NCBI GenBank assembly: GCA_017623055.1
Contig: JAGAPX010000008.1
Span: 1-53,646, forward strand
Reading direction: 5' to 3'
Length of the DNA stretch: 53,646 bases
DNA from: Phascolarctobacterium sp.
GTDB lineage: Bacteria; Bacillota; Negativicutes; Acidaminococcales; Acidaminococcaceae
Each line of letters starts with the position of its first letter. The stretch's first letter is position 1. The notes under the pieces were generated by a model, which had not been told where the DNA came from, made no database searches, and saw only the letters and a list, made by a program, of their open reading frames with translations. Position numbers and translations under genes: made by a program. Shown here piece by piece: positions 18,868-27,055 of this stretch.

Positions 18868-19569
18868 CTATTCTTGTTTATGTGAGCGATATTTTTTATA
18901 GCACAAAAAGATAAGCACCACTACAATCACCAAGATTGCTAGTCGCTCGCTGTGCTCCTTGTAATTTACAAGGTCATGCCCTATCACGACCTCAAGGGCT
19001 GTGGAAGGAAACTTACCTATTAAATTAGCAATGATGTAGTCGCGCACGCTAATGCTGCTCACCGCACCTATCGCCGTCAAAATTCCTGACGGAAAGTATG
19101 GAAGCGCCCTAGCAAAAGCCATCCACTCCAGCCCGTGCTTACCGCTTGCCTCGTCAATATGCTTCAAGCTGTTGCTTTTGGCAATAAGCTTTTCCGCAGT
19201 ACTGCGAAAGAAGAAGCGCATTAAAAGGAAGCTAACTACAACGCCAACGGTCTCTGCTATCCAAGAGATTAAGATTCCCAAGGGCAAGCCAAAGATTAAA
19301 CCATTTGCCGTAGAAAGAAAGATGGATGGAAAAATGCTTCCTGCGTTAATGAGCACGTCCAGCACGAAGCTGACTACCATCGCCCAGGGTCCGAAGGAAC
19401 GCAAGTATTCCACCAAGCCTTCTACATTACCGCTAATGGCAAGCTTAAAGGTATTGGTAAAGAAATCGTGGGCAAAAATATGAATCAGCCCAAACAGCGC
19501 TACTAAAAGCACTGCCACCACTATTTTTGAAATTGTATCTGGGTTATGAAGCCAATCCTTCTTTTCCAC
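18868..19569 (-). CDS. TVP38/TMEM64-family (VTT-domain) membrane protein
   Basis: The 233 residues have about five to six membrane segments and the VTT-domain core: FPSIFLSTANGLIFG, a middle SWIAETVGVVVSFLL segment, and FARALPYFPSGILTAIGAVSSIS with the conserved R-P-FP. Related DedA/VTT proteins are thought to scramble or flip membrane lipids. The start is a GTG with AGAGG eight bases upstream. It follows recG by 12 bp with no terminator, so the two are cotranscribed, though a functional link is not evident. Confidence 0.88.
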   Translation of the reverse strand: MEKKDWLHNPDTISKIVVAVLLVALFGLIHIFAHDFFTNTFKLAISGNVEGLVEYLRSFGPWAMVVSFVLDVLINAGSIFPSIFLSTANGLIFGLPLGILISWIAETVGVVVSFLLMRFFFRSTAEKLIAKSNSLKHIDEASGKHGLEWMAFARALPYFPSGILTAIGAVSSISVRDYIIANLIGKFPSTALEVVIGHDLVNYKEHSERLAILVIVVVLIFLCYKKYRSHKQE

Positions 19570-19581
19570 GTTAGGAACCTC

Positions 19582-21639
19582 TTATACGTTAAAAATCATT
19601 TGGAAGCGGTCATCAAGCTGTAGTTTTACAAACTCCAGCATTTCTTGCCACTCCGCTTCATTTTTTATTAAGCTCTGTGCCATATTGCGAGCCTGCACGA
19701 TAACTTCCGTATCTCGAAGTATATCAGCAATGCGCAAATCAGGCAACCCGTGCTGACGCATACCAAAAAGTTGCCCCGCCCCGCGCTGCTCCAAATCTTT
19801 CTCCGCTAAATAGAAACCGTCGTCACTATCTCGCAAAACCTGTAGGCGCGCCAAAGTTTCCGGGCTATCTGACGGGGTTAAGAGCACGCAGTAAGATTGC
19901 TCACTGCCACGCCCTACACGCCCCCGCAGTTGGTGAAGCTGCGCCAAGCCAAAACGCTCAGCGTTCTCTACCACCATCAAAGTCGCATTTGGTACGTTCA
20001 CCCCTACTTCGATAACGGTTGTGCTTACCAGCACCTTGATTTCACTACGGGAGAAGCCTTCCATGATGGCGTCTTTCTCCGCTCCTTTGAGCCTGCCGTG
20101 AAGCAAAGCGCAGGGAATATTTTTAAAATGACTTTGCATTAGCTCGTCATACACATTTTCAGCACTGCGTGCGTTAAGCACCTCGCTATTTTCGATTAAG
20201 GGGCACACTATGTAAGCCTGCCTACCAGCCTCAACCTGGCGCACCACTCCTGCGTAAACCTCATTACGTTTTTCTTCCGTGTAGCACAAAGTTTGCACAG
20301 GTTTACGTCCCGGCGGTCTACCCTTCATTAAAGAAACATCTAAATCTCCGTACACCGTAAGCGCCAAAGTACGGGGAATGGGTGTCGCCGTCATAATCAA
20401 AACATCAGGCGCATAGTCCGATTTATTAGCAAGTTTAGCACGCTGCTCAACACCAAAACGATGCTGTTCATCAGTAACCACAAGGGAAAGCTTGGCAAAG
20501 CGCACATCCTCTTGCAAAAGTGCGTGAGTTCCGACAAGCACATCTATTATGCCCAGCTCTAATTCTTCCAATAAATTGCGACGCTCTTTGGCACGCATGC
20601 CACCTGTCAAAAGGGCAACACGAACTCCAAAGGGAGCCAAGTATTCTGATAAGGTTTCGTAATGCTGCACCGCCAAAATTTCCGTAGGCGCCATAATGCA
20701 GCTTTGATAGCCGTTTTCTGCAGCTTTAGCCAAAGCCAACGCACTGATAACAGTTTTACCGCTACCAACATCACCCTGCAAAATGCGATGCATGGGCTTC
20801 ACATCCTGCATATCCAAGGAAATATCTAACCACGCCTGCTTTTGGGCAGGTGTCAGCTCAAAGGGCAAAGCCTTGATAATCTCACGAAGCTTTTCCCCGT
20901 CAACACCATGCTTCAAGCCTTGGCGTGCCTCTTGATTTTTACTACGGTAGTACAGTAAACCACATTGCAGTAAAAACAACTCTTCAAATATAAAACGCTT
21001 ACGTGCTTCTGATAACGCCTGCCAGCTTTGCGGAAAGTGAATGTTCTTGAGCGCACTTACTCTGTCAGGCAAATTACACTTCTTTATAATACTTGCTGGC
21101 AAGCTTTCGGGAAGCTCCTGCTCCGCCTTGGCAAGAGCAGTCTTAATCCACGCCTGTAAATTTTTTTGAGTAAGATTGCCTGCTAAATGATAGTTGGGCA
21201 AAATCCCCAAGGCTTGCTCAAAATCATTTTCTATGACGATGCAAGTAGCCTCTGACACCATCTTGGCAGCACGCCCGCCTTTAATGCGCCCTGTAATGAG
21301 CAGGGTAGTATCAGGCTTGTACTTTCTCGCCATAAAGCGTTGCCCCATAAAAAAGTATACGTTGGCATAACCAGTTTCGTCACGTACCGTTACTACAGTA
21401 TAACGCCTACGACCATTAAAGCCATCTTTCACTTGGTACACCGTCGCTTTAAAAAGCTGTTTACTTCCGTCAGTAGCAAGCTCCCCAATATTTTTCACCT
21501 TGGAAAAATCTGTGTAGCTGTCTTGACGAGGGTAATGCTCCAGCAAATCGCCAACAGTATAAATATTTAAGGCAGCTAAATCTGCCGCTTTTTTATTGCC
21601 TATACCTCTTATTGAGGTGACTGGTTCTTTCCACCACAT
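19582..21639 (-). CDS. recG: ATP-dependent DNA helicase RecG
   Basis: It remodels stalled replication forks and Holliday junctions. The N-terminal wedge/OB region covers about 1-160. Walker A GDVGSGKT is near 293, the DEAH-box variant is DEQH (VVTDEQHRFG), TATPIPRTL is motif III, and QLRGRVGRG is motif VI. The 685-residue length is normal. The ATG lies within 30 bp of the divergent rpmB promoter and has only a weak ribosome binding site. Confidence 0.97.
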   Translation of the reverse strand: MWWKEPVTSIRGIGNKKAADLAALNIYTVGDLLEHYPRQDSYTDFSKVKNIGELATDGSKQLFKATVYQVKDGFNGRRRYTVVTVRDETGYANVYFFMGQRFMARKYKPDTTLLITGRIKGGRAAKMVSEATCIVIENDFEQALGILPNYHLAGNLTQKNLQAWIKTALAKAEQELPESLPASIIKKCNLPDRVSALKNIHFPQSWQALSEARKRFIFEELFLLQCGLLYYRSKNQEARQGLKHGVDGEKLREIIKALPFELTPAQKQAWLDISLDMQDVKPMHRILQGDVGSGKTVISALALAKAAENGYQSCIMAPTEILAVQHYETLSEYLAPFGVRVALLTGGMRAKERRNLLEELELGIIDVLVGTHALLQEDVRFAKLSLVVTDEQHRFGVEQRAKLANKSDYAPDVLIMTATPIPRTLALTVYGDLDVSLMKGRPPGRKPVQTLCYTEEKRNEVYAGVVRQVEAGRQAYIVCPLIENSEVLNARSAENVYDELMQSHFKNIPCALLHGRLKGAEKDAIMEGFSRSEIKVLVSTTVIEVGVNVPNATLMVVENAERFGLAQLHQLRGRVGRGSEQSYCVLLTPSDSPETLARLQVLRDSDDGFYLAEKDLEQRGAGQLFGMRQHGLPDLRIADILRDTEVIVQARNMAQSLIKNEAEWQEMLEFVKLQLDDRFQMIFNV

Positions 21640-21667
21640 AATTTTGTTACCAACCCTTAAAATTAAC

Positions 21668-21696
21668 TTGCTTTTCCTAATTGTTTGTGGTATGAT
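21668..21696 (+). promoter_or_regulatory. Promoter of rpmB
   Basis: TTGCTT and TATGAT separated by 17 bp, about 58 bp before the rpmB start codon. Confidence 0.8.
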
Positions 21697-21753
21697 ACTT
21701 TTGTTAAATTTGATGCAATGAACCTTTTAATAAATTCAAGGAGGTGGGAAATC

Positions 21754-21945
21754 ATGGCATCTATCTGCGAAGTTTGCGGTAAAGGCACAATGTCTGGCAA
21801 CAATGTCAGCCACTCCAACAGACACACCAAACGCGCTTGGAAACCGAACATCCAACAAGTAAGAGCAGTTGTAGACGGTCAAACCAAACGTGTAAACGTT
21901 TGCACCCGTTGCTTGCGTTCCGGTAAAGTTAACCGCGCTATCTAA
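21754..21945 (+). CDS. rpmB: Ribosomal protein bL28
   Basis: A 63-residue large-subunit protein, zinc-binding form: CEVCGKG near the N-terminus and [10 protein letters not shown] near the C-terminus supply four cysteines. [13 protein letters not shown] is the family signature. The start is ATG 21754 behind AAGGAGGTG; the frame runs open further upstream but without coding features. It stands alone, with its own promoter and terminator, opposite recG. Confidence 0.97.
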   Translation: MASICEVCGKGTMSGNNVSHSNRHTKRAWKPNIQQVRAVVDGQTKRVNVCTRCLRSGKVNRAI

Positions 21946-21965
21946 TCCGTCGGATTTAAAAAGAA

Positions 21966-21998
21966 GCCAAATACCTTTCGGTATTTGGTTTCTTTTTT
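21966..21998 (+). terminator. Terminator of rpmB
   Basis: A 9-bp stem CCAAATACC/GGTATTTGG with TTTC loop, followed by TTTCTTTTTT. Confidence 0.93.
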
Positions 21999-22006
21999 AT
22001 TTTACC

Positions 22007-22408
22007 TTATAACATTTTAGAACCACATTCAGGACAGAATTTTGCAGAGACACTAACTTTTTCACCGCATTGACGGCAAATCACATAGTTTCTCATTTCA
22101 CGAAGTTTTCTTTCAAAAATGCTGTAGAAAAGTTCTACCTCTTCTGTTTCTTTTTTCCAAGAATAAATTTGTAATCTTGCTTTGGTAGCGTCCATGATTA
22201 CGTGTACGGTATCTTCATCAATCTCTTTAACCGCAACTTGCATGAACTTGTCTTTACCGTGGAACTTGATAATGTTAAGTTCTTCATCAACATCATCAAT
22301 GGTGTCGCCAGTTTCTTGAACACTCAACTTAACAATTTTCCAGCACAAATCTCTATCAACATCATAGATACGGTCATCAAAGCAACCGCCAGCACCTTCT
22401 ATTCTCAT
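22007..22408 (-). CDS. Zinc-ribbon protein of unknown function
   Basis: A 133-residue protein. The first 95 residues show no family I recognise. The C-terminus is a zinc ribbon, CRQCGEKVSVSAKFCPECG, of the stand-alone zinc-ribbon type. The start is ATG 22408, eight bases after GGAGG; that GGAGG lies inside an upstream in-frame ATG codon run, which makes the longer form unlikely. No signal peptide; probably cytoplasmic. Confidence 0.7.
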   Translation of the reverse strand: MRIEGAGGCFDDRIYDVDRDLCWKIVKLSVQETGDTIDDVDEELNIIKFHGKDKFMQVAVKEIDEDTVHVIMDATKARLQIYSWKKETEEVELFYSIFERKLREMRNYVICRQCGEKVSVSAKFCPECGSKML

Positions 22409-22571
22409 AAACAGAACCTCCATAAAATTACTGCTACAATTATACCATAAAAACTTTCCCTAAGCATTAAAGCACAAGAGAAAAGTGTGTAAAAAATTTT
22501 ATCTTTGTAGTGTGCATACGTTTCCCCAATTTATGCTATACTTAAGAGAACAGTATATGAGGAGTAAGACT

Positions 22572-22820
22572 ATGGAAAGAAGATTTACCTACAATAAGAA
22601 AAAAGCAACCGAAACCAATAAACTGAAATTTTACGTGAATATGCGCATCGTACACGTTGATTTTGGTACTGGCACAGTCGTTGCAGTATATGATAACGAT
22701 ATTAGAGTGCGCTTCGACAGCAGTGAACGTGGTTCCAAAAGAATTTTGAAGAACACCAAGAAAATTATGACTGTGGAAGAAGCTTATAAAAAGATGCACT
22801 TGCGTAAAACCACTGTTTAA
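22572..22820 (+). CDS. Small KOW/Tudor-like domain protein
   Basis: An 82-residue basic protein. MRIVHVDFGTGTVVAVYDND-IRVRFD (about 28-55) resembles the small SH3-like barrel at the C-terminus of UvrD/PcrA helicases and the DUF3553 family (H-x-FG-GTV). The ends are lysine- and arginine-rich, suggesting nucleic-acid or polymerase contact. The start is ATG 22572 with GAGGAG seven bases upstream. The next gene is 42 bp downstream on the same strand. Function unknown. Confidence 0.7.
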   Translation: MERRFTYNKKKATETNKLKFYVNMRIVHVDFGTGTVVAVYDNDIRVRFDSSERGSKRILKNTKKIMTVEEAYKKMHLRKTTV

Positions 22821-22862
22821 GCCTTTGAACAATAAAACTTTTTACGTTACAGGAGAACGAAG

Positions 22863-23585
22863 ATGTTTTTTGAACACGAAGTACAACCACTTTCAGATAC
22901 TTGGGGCGTTAACGGCAAGATTACCATCAACGCTATCCTCAATCATTTTGACAATGTTGCCATGCAACACGCTGCCTTGACCGGTGACGATGTTTTAGAG
23001 CGTAGCAGAAACGCGGTAAACTGGGTAATGACTGGTTGGGACATTCGCCTTTTGAAGTTGCCTGCCAATAATGAAAAGTTCTGCATTAAGACTTGGGTTA
23101 ACAGTAACATTGGCACACTTAGCAGCACCCGTGAATTTTTACTGATGGATACTGATGGAAACCCTTGCGTAAAAGCGCAAACCTATATCTCAATCCTTGA
23201 CCTGGTTAGAAACAGACCAGTGCGCTTTAGCGATACAGATTTGGCAAGATACAAACCTGAACCTGATACAGTTATCGAAGCCCCCATCAAAAAAATTGCT
23301 GCTCCCAAAGAGTTTATTGCAGAAAAAACTCTTATCATTCGTAGAAACGATATTGATTTTAACGAGCACGTACACAACACAACCTACCTTGCCCTCGCTA
23401 TGGAAGTACTGCCCGAAGATTTATATGCAGAGCAAAATTTCCAAGCGATCCGCATAAATTTCAAAAAAGCTTTGCTTTTGGACGATGCTGCTACAATTAA
23501 GCTTGCTTCCACAGAAAACGGTTATGTTGTTGCTATTTACAAAGAAGCTGACCAACTCTGCTGCTTAGTAGAATTTGTGCTGTAA
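22863..23585 (+). CDS. Acyl-ACP thioesterase
   Basis: It releases free fatty acids from acyl carrier protein. Two hotdog domains in tandem are seen, the first with NAVNWVMTGWDIRLL and the second starting near 155, carrying the D-x-N-x-H-V motif as DFNEHVHNTTYLALAMEVLP (about 167-186) with the catalytic Asn and His. The 240-residue length matches bacterial FatA-like enzymes. ATG behind AGGAGAACGAAG. A short space follows, then the tRNA promoter. Confidence 0.88.
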   Translation: MFFEHEVQPLSDTWGVNGKITINAILNHFDNVAMQHAALTGDDVLERSRNAVNWVMTGWDIRLLKLPANNEKFCIKTWVNSNIGTLSSTREFLLMDTDGNPCVKAQTYISILDLVRNRPVRFSDTDLARYKPEPDTVIEAPIKKIAAPKEFIAEKTLIIRRNDIDFNEHVHNTTYLALAMEVLPEDLYAEQNFQAIRINFKKALLLDDAATIKLASTENGYVVAIYKEADQLCCLVEFVL

Positions 23586-23598
23586 CAACATTTAAATC

Positions 23599-23627
23599 TT
23601 GACTTTTGCTAGGCAAACAGTTATAAT
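23599..23627 (+). promoter_or_regulatory. Promoter of the tRNA-Pro/Gly/Arg cluster
   Basis: TTGACT and TATAAT separated by exactly 17 bp, ending 12 bp before the first tRNA. A near-consensus sigma-70-type promoter. Confidence 0.9.
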
Positions 23628-23639
23628 ATCCTTTGTATT

Positions 23640-23716
23640 CGGGGCGTGGCTCAGTTTGGTAGAGCACCTGCCTTGGGAGCAGGGGGTCGCAGGTTCGAAT
23701 CCTGCCGCTCCGACCA
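23640..23716 (+). tRNA. tRNA-Pro (anticodon TGG)
   Basis: 77 nt with acceptor stem CGGGGCG/CGCTCCG, anticodon loop CTTGGGA, T-loop GTTCGAATC, and encoded CCA end. Confidence 0.97.
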
Positions 23717-23743
23717 ACAGAATATTGTAGAAACGCTGTGATT

Positions 23744-23817
23744 GCGGGTGTAGTTTAGTGGTAAAACCTCAGCCTTCCAAGCTGATGTTGTGGGTTCGAT
23801 TCCCATCGCCCGCTCCA
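23744..23817 (+). tRNA. tRNA-Gly (anticodon TCC)
   Basis: 74 nt with acceptor stem GCGGGTG pairing with CGCCCGC, anticodon loop CTTCCAA, T-loop GTTCGATTC, and encoded CCA. Confidence 0.97.
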
Positions 23818-23827
23818 TAATAGACAT

Positions 23828-23904
<77 letters not shown>

Positions 23905-23906
23905 AA

Positions 23907-23940
23907 AGAAAAGACTCTGGAACTTTCCAGAGTCTTTTTT
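23907..23940. terminator. Bidirectional terminator, tRNA cluster / His-rich gene
   Basis: A 10-bp perfect stem GACTCTGGAA/TTCCAGAGTC with a 2-nt loop, an A-rich left side and T6 right side. The identical stem recurs at 24397-24418. Confidence 0.92.
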
Positions 23941-23948
23941 GTCGTCAT

Positions 23949-24290
23949 TTAGTTGTTATTCGCAATTACAGCACCCAAAATTGCACCTAAGATGATGCCA
24001 CCAACAACCTTGCCATCATTATTTCTTTTATGATGCCTAGGTGGCGGTGGAGCAGGACGATGCACGACAACCTTATGTTTATGATGAGGTGCTTTGTGTA
24101 CTGCAGGATGTTTAGCGTGTTCTTTACGATGTACCTTAGGGCGGTTGTGCTCTACGCGCTGTTCGTGACGCGGCGGTGGAGCTTCGTGTCTTGGAGCAGC
24201 AGCTGCAATATCTGCAAAAGGTAAGCTAAAAAACACAGTAGCTAAAGCTATAGCAATAGTTTTCTTCAACACATTCAATCTGTTAGTCAT
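23949..24290 (-). CDS. Exported His/Pro-rich protein with C-terminal glycine zipper
   Basis: A 113-residue protein. A Sec signal peptide (KK, then IAIALATVFFSLPFADIAAAA) ends near residue 32. The middle is low complexity: about 15 histidines with many Pro, Arg and Lys (HKAPHHKHKVVVHRPAPPPP). The last 20 residues form a glycine-zipper helix, VVGGIILGAILGAVIA. Such tails insert into or associate with membranes; the His region could bind metal or be a basic cell-surface linker. RBS GAAGGGA before the ATG. Flanked by two identical terminator stems. No specific function is recognisable. Confidence 0.75.
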   Translation of the reverse strand: MTNRLNVLKKTIAIALATVFFSLPFADIAAAAPRHEAPPPRHEQRVEHNRPKVHRKEHAKHPAVHKAPHHKHKVVVHRPAPPPPRHHKRNNDGKVVGGIILGAILGAVIANNN

Positions 24291-24390
24291 ATCGTTCCCT
24301 TCTTTCCATTGGCAAGTTTTGTTTCTACCGTTAGTATAAAGTGGAATTATGACTTTACTATGACATTAAAAAAAATTTTTGCACGATACA

Positions 24391-24424
24391 CAAAAAGACT
24401 CTGGAATTTTCCAGAGTCTTTTTT
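24391..24424. terminator. Terminator between citC and the His-rich gene
   Basis: The same 10-bp stem as at 23913-23934 (GACTCTGGAA/TTCCAGAGTC), with AAAAA on the left and T6 on the right. It ends citC transcription on the minus strand. Confidence 0.9.
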
Positions 24425-24433
24425 ATATACAGC

Positions 24434-25483
24434 TTAGCGAATGCCACCTTTAATGGTTTCCATCAGCTCGATACGTTTAACAATTTCGTTGCCCTTTTCA
24501 CTTTGCAGGTAAACCAAGGTGCTTTTCGGAACCATGCTTGCCACTGCTTCCCAGTTACCTTCAAGCACAGCCTTGCGTACTTTGGAAGCACTGATAACTT
24601 CGCCATTGATTTCTTTTCTGGGAATGATATACAGTTCGATACCGTTTTCCGGCAAAATTTCGCTCATAGCTTGGTTGTAAGCCATAGTAGTTTTATCGTT
24701 AGGTTCTTCACCAACGTAACGAGCAGTGATATTCAGTTCAGGAGCAATGCGTTGTGCAAAAATCATTGCGTCCAAACGAGTTTGTGCTGCCAGCTCGTCA
24801 GTACCTTTAATGAAGTAAGTGGGGAAAGTTGCGTTGGAAACAATGTAGTCACCACCGCTGATGACAACAACGTTGCGCAAATCAGCAACACCTTGTTTCA
24901 TCAGGGCAAAGCGGTCAGAGAAGGGAATTGCAGAACGGTCTTCTTGTACTGCGAAAATAACTACTTCGTCACTGTTACGAGCAGCTTCTTCAATTACAGC
25001 ACGGTGCCCCAAAGTAAAGGGGTTACAGTTCATAATAATTGCAGAACGTTTTTTACCATTGCCTGCGCCCAAGATGCGACCTACACGTTCCAAATATTCG
25101 TCCAAAGTATTAGTACCAGATTCCAAAAGTGCAGCAAAAGGTTTAGCAACAGCTACTTTTTTAAAGCCAACGTGCTTGAAAACCTCTACATTTTCCGGTT
25201 TAGTATAAACTTGGTTACCGGTTACGCCACGACGATAGGATTCAATTTGCAGATTACGAATAATACGACGGGTCAAACCTCTGCCTTGATAAGAAAGCTT
25301 AATTGCGATATCACGCATTACACGTCCGCCCAAGGAACCAGTACCGATAAGTTCATCATCGTCATAAAGACCCATGGTATAGTCAATGTTACCGGTAAAA
25401 GTCAGTTGGAAAGTTTCCAAAAACTCAATAACCTTTCTTTTTTCCTCAGGATTAGTCAAATAAATCTCGCGTTCAGTAATCAT
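24434..25483 (-). CDS. citC: [Citrate (pro-3S)-lyase] ligase
   Basis: It acetylates the prosthetic group of the citrate lyase acyl carrier protein CitD using acetate and ATP. The N-terminal 130 residues form a GNAT-like domain (LSYQGRGLTRRII). The C-terminal nucleotidyltransferase half begins SAIIMNCNPFTLGHRAVIEEAA, containing the nucleotide-binding H-x-GH motif, and ends with ISASKVRKAV. The 349-residue length is normal. RBS GGAAGGAG. No citD, citE, citF or citG is nearby, so its partners must be elsewhere. It is a single-gene unit bounded by a terminator. Confidence 0.92.
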   Translation of the reverse strand: MITEREIYLTNPEEKRKVIEFLETFQLTFTGNIDYTMGLYDDDELIGTGSLGGRVMRDIAIKLSYQGRGLTRRIIRNLQIESYRRGVTGNQVYTKPENVEVFKHVGFKKVAVAKPFAALLESGTNTLDEYLERVGRILGAGNGKKRSAIIMNCNPFTLGHRAVIEEAARNSDEVVIFAVQEDRSAIPFSDRFALMKQGVADLRNVVVISGGDYIVSNATFPTYFIKGTDELAAQTRLDAMIFAQRIAPELNITARYVGEEPNDKTTMAYNQAMSEILPENGIELYIIPRKEINGEVISASKVRKAVLEGNWEAVASMVPKSTLVYLQSEKGNEIVKRIELMETIKGGIR

Positions 25484-25671
25484 AGCTTACTCCTTCCTAA
25501 TAGCAAATCTGCATTTTAAAAACTTCAGCCTTTGCCATAGTCTTTCATTTTATTGCTAGCTAATGTGAAATTGTTACTCCAATTGTACCATAAACTTAAA
25601 TATTTTACAGTTTAAAGTAATTATTTTATCTTCCATAGTACACTAAATGTTTTATTGCTTGATTAAATACA
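25484..25671. other. Gene-free region upstream of citC
   Basis: AT-rich spacer holding the citC 5' leader. TACAAT is seen on the minus strand, with only a weak -35 (CTGTAA) 17 bp away. A partly symmetric TTTCA...TGAAA element lies near 25545-25572. I see no recognisable riboswitch. Confidence 0.3.
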
Positions 25672-25718
25672 AAAACCAGTAGCAGAAAGCATCATACTTT
25701 CTACTACTGGTCTATTTT
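25672..25718 (-). terminator. Terminator of the metK-nhaC operon
   Basis: A 15-bp stem with one mismatch (ACCAGTAGCAGAAAG/CTTTCTACTACTGGT), then a T-rich tail on the minus strand. Confidence 0.88.
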
Positions 25719-25722
25719 TAAA

Positions 25723-27027
25723 TCATTCGCCCTCTTTGCTCATCAAGATGTATGCTACAACGCACACGAGCATTAACACGGGATAGTACAGGTAAGGCAT
25801 AATTACCAAAGGAGTAAGACCTGTAAGCGCTGCTGCGGAAAGCAGTTGAGCGCCGTAAGGAATCAAGCCTTGACCAACGGAAGAGAAGATATCCAAAAGG
25901 GAAGCACTGCGTTTAGCAGAAATGTTAAAAGTTTTAGCAATTTGTTTTGCCAAAGGAGCTGCCAATACGATTGCGATAGTGTTATTAGCAGTTGCAAAGT
26001 CCATCATCAAAACGAGAGCGCCAATACCAAATTGACCGCCTTTGTAGCCACCTACTCTGCCTTGAACGCTATCCAAAATCCATTTGAAGCCACCGTTCAT
26101 TCTTACTAACGCACTAATGCACGCTGCCAAGATTGCGATAATGGAGATTTCGTACATACCGGACAAGCCTTTACCAGTCAAGCCAAGAATGTTGCCAGCG
26201 TTAAAGCTATTGGTGTACAAACCAACAAGTACGGAAACAATGGTACCGCCACCCAACAGAGTAAATACGTTTACGCCAAAGAGTGCACCTACCAAAATCA
26301 GCATATAGGGTACAATTTGAATAACGTTGTATTTTAAATCAGTGTTTGCAACATAAGCGTTACCGCTGGAAATTGCATAGAAGATACCCACAGTTACAAG
26401 AGCCGCAGGCAAAACAATTTTGAAGTTAGCTTTGAACTTATCGCTCATTTCGCAGCCTTGAGTACGCACTGCCGCAATGGTAGTATCACTAATCATAGAA
26501 AGGTTATCACCAAACATTGCACCACACACTACTGCGCCAATGCACATTGCAGGGTTATAACCGGTTTTTGCACTGATGTCTACAGCGATGGGAGCCAGTG
26601 CTGCGATGGTACCGCAAGAGGTACCCATAGCCAAAGAGATGAAGCAGCCCATCAGGAACAAGCCAGTTACGGCAAAGTCCACCGGAATAATGGAAAGTGC
26701 GAAGTTTACGGTGCTGGTTACGCCGCCAGCAGCAGTTACTACTGCGCTGAACACGCCTGCCATCAAATAGATGATGCACATAGTGATGATGTTTACGTCA
26801 CCTGCACCACTTGCTGCTACAACAAGTTTTTCTTCAAAGGTAAACTTTTTATTTTGCAAAAGTGCCACGAACAGCGCAATTAAGAACGCCATAGTGGTAG
26901 GCATCAAATAAAAGTCACCGGTAATGATACCGCTACCTACAAACAGTACGATGAATACGAAAATAGGCAGCAGCGCCATAAAATTTTTATCTTCTTGATA
27001 ATCCAACAAATCCTTTAAATCTTTCAT
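25723..27027 (-). CDS. NhaC-family transporter, candidate methionine carrier (MetT-like)
   Basis: A 434-residue membrane protein with about ten to eleven spans. NhaC-family blocks are seen: MGTSCGTIAALAPIAVDIS and GAMFGDNLSMISDTTIAA, the latter containing the typical GDN-S--SDT. NhaC proteins are annotated Na+/H+ antiporters. However, this gene follows metK by 28 bp with no terminator, and the pair is headed by a SAM-I riboswitch and closed by one terminator. Published comparative genomics placed NhaC-superfamily MetT among S-box-regulated methionine transporter candidates. Methionine uptake is therefore my preferred, context-based reading. RBS AGGGGA. Confidence 0.85.
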   Translation of the reverse strand: MKDLKDLLDYQEDKNFMALLPIFVFIVLFVGSGIITGDFYLMPTTMAFLIALFVALLQNKKFTFEEKLVVAASGAGDVNIITMCIIYLMAGVFSAVVTAAGGVTSTVNFALSIIPVDFAVTGLFLMGCFISLAMGTSCGTIAALAPIAVDISAKTGYNPAMCIGAVVCGAMFGDNLSMISDTTIAAVRTQGCEMSDKFKANFKIVLPAALVTVGIFYAISSGNAYVANTDLKYNVIQIVPYMLILVGALFGVNVFTLLGGGTIVSVLVGLYTNSFNAGNILGLTGKGLSGMYEISIIAILAACISALVRMNGGFKWILDSVQGRVGGYKGGQFGIGALVLMMDFATANNTIAIVLAAPLAKQIAKTFNISAKRSASLLDIFSSVGQGLIPYGAQLLSAAALTGLTPLVIMPYLYYPVLMLVCVVAYILMSKEGE

Positions 27028-27055
27028 TCTTTCCCCTATCCCTCAATTCAAAAGC

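Noticed and set aside
24503-25519. 338-codon open frame opposite citC
   Set aside because: Antisense shadow of a well-conserved gene; low-complexity aromatic-rich product.
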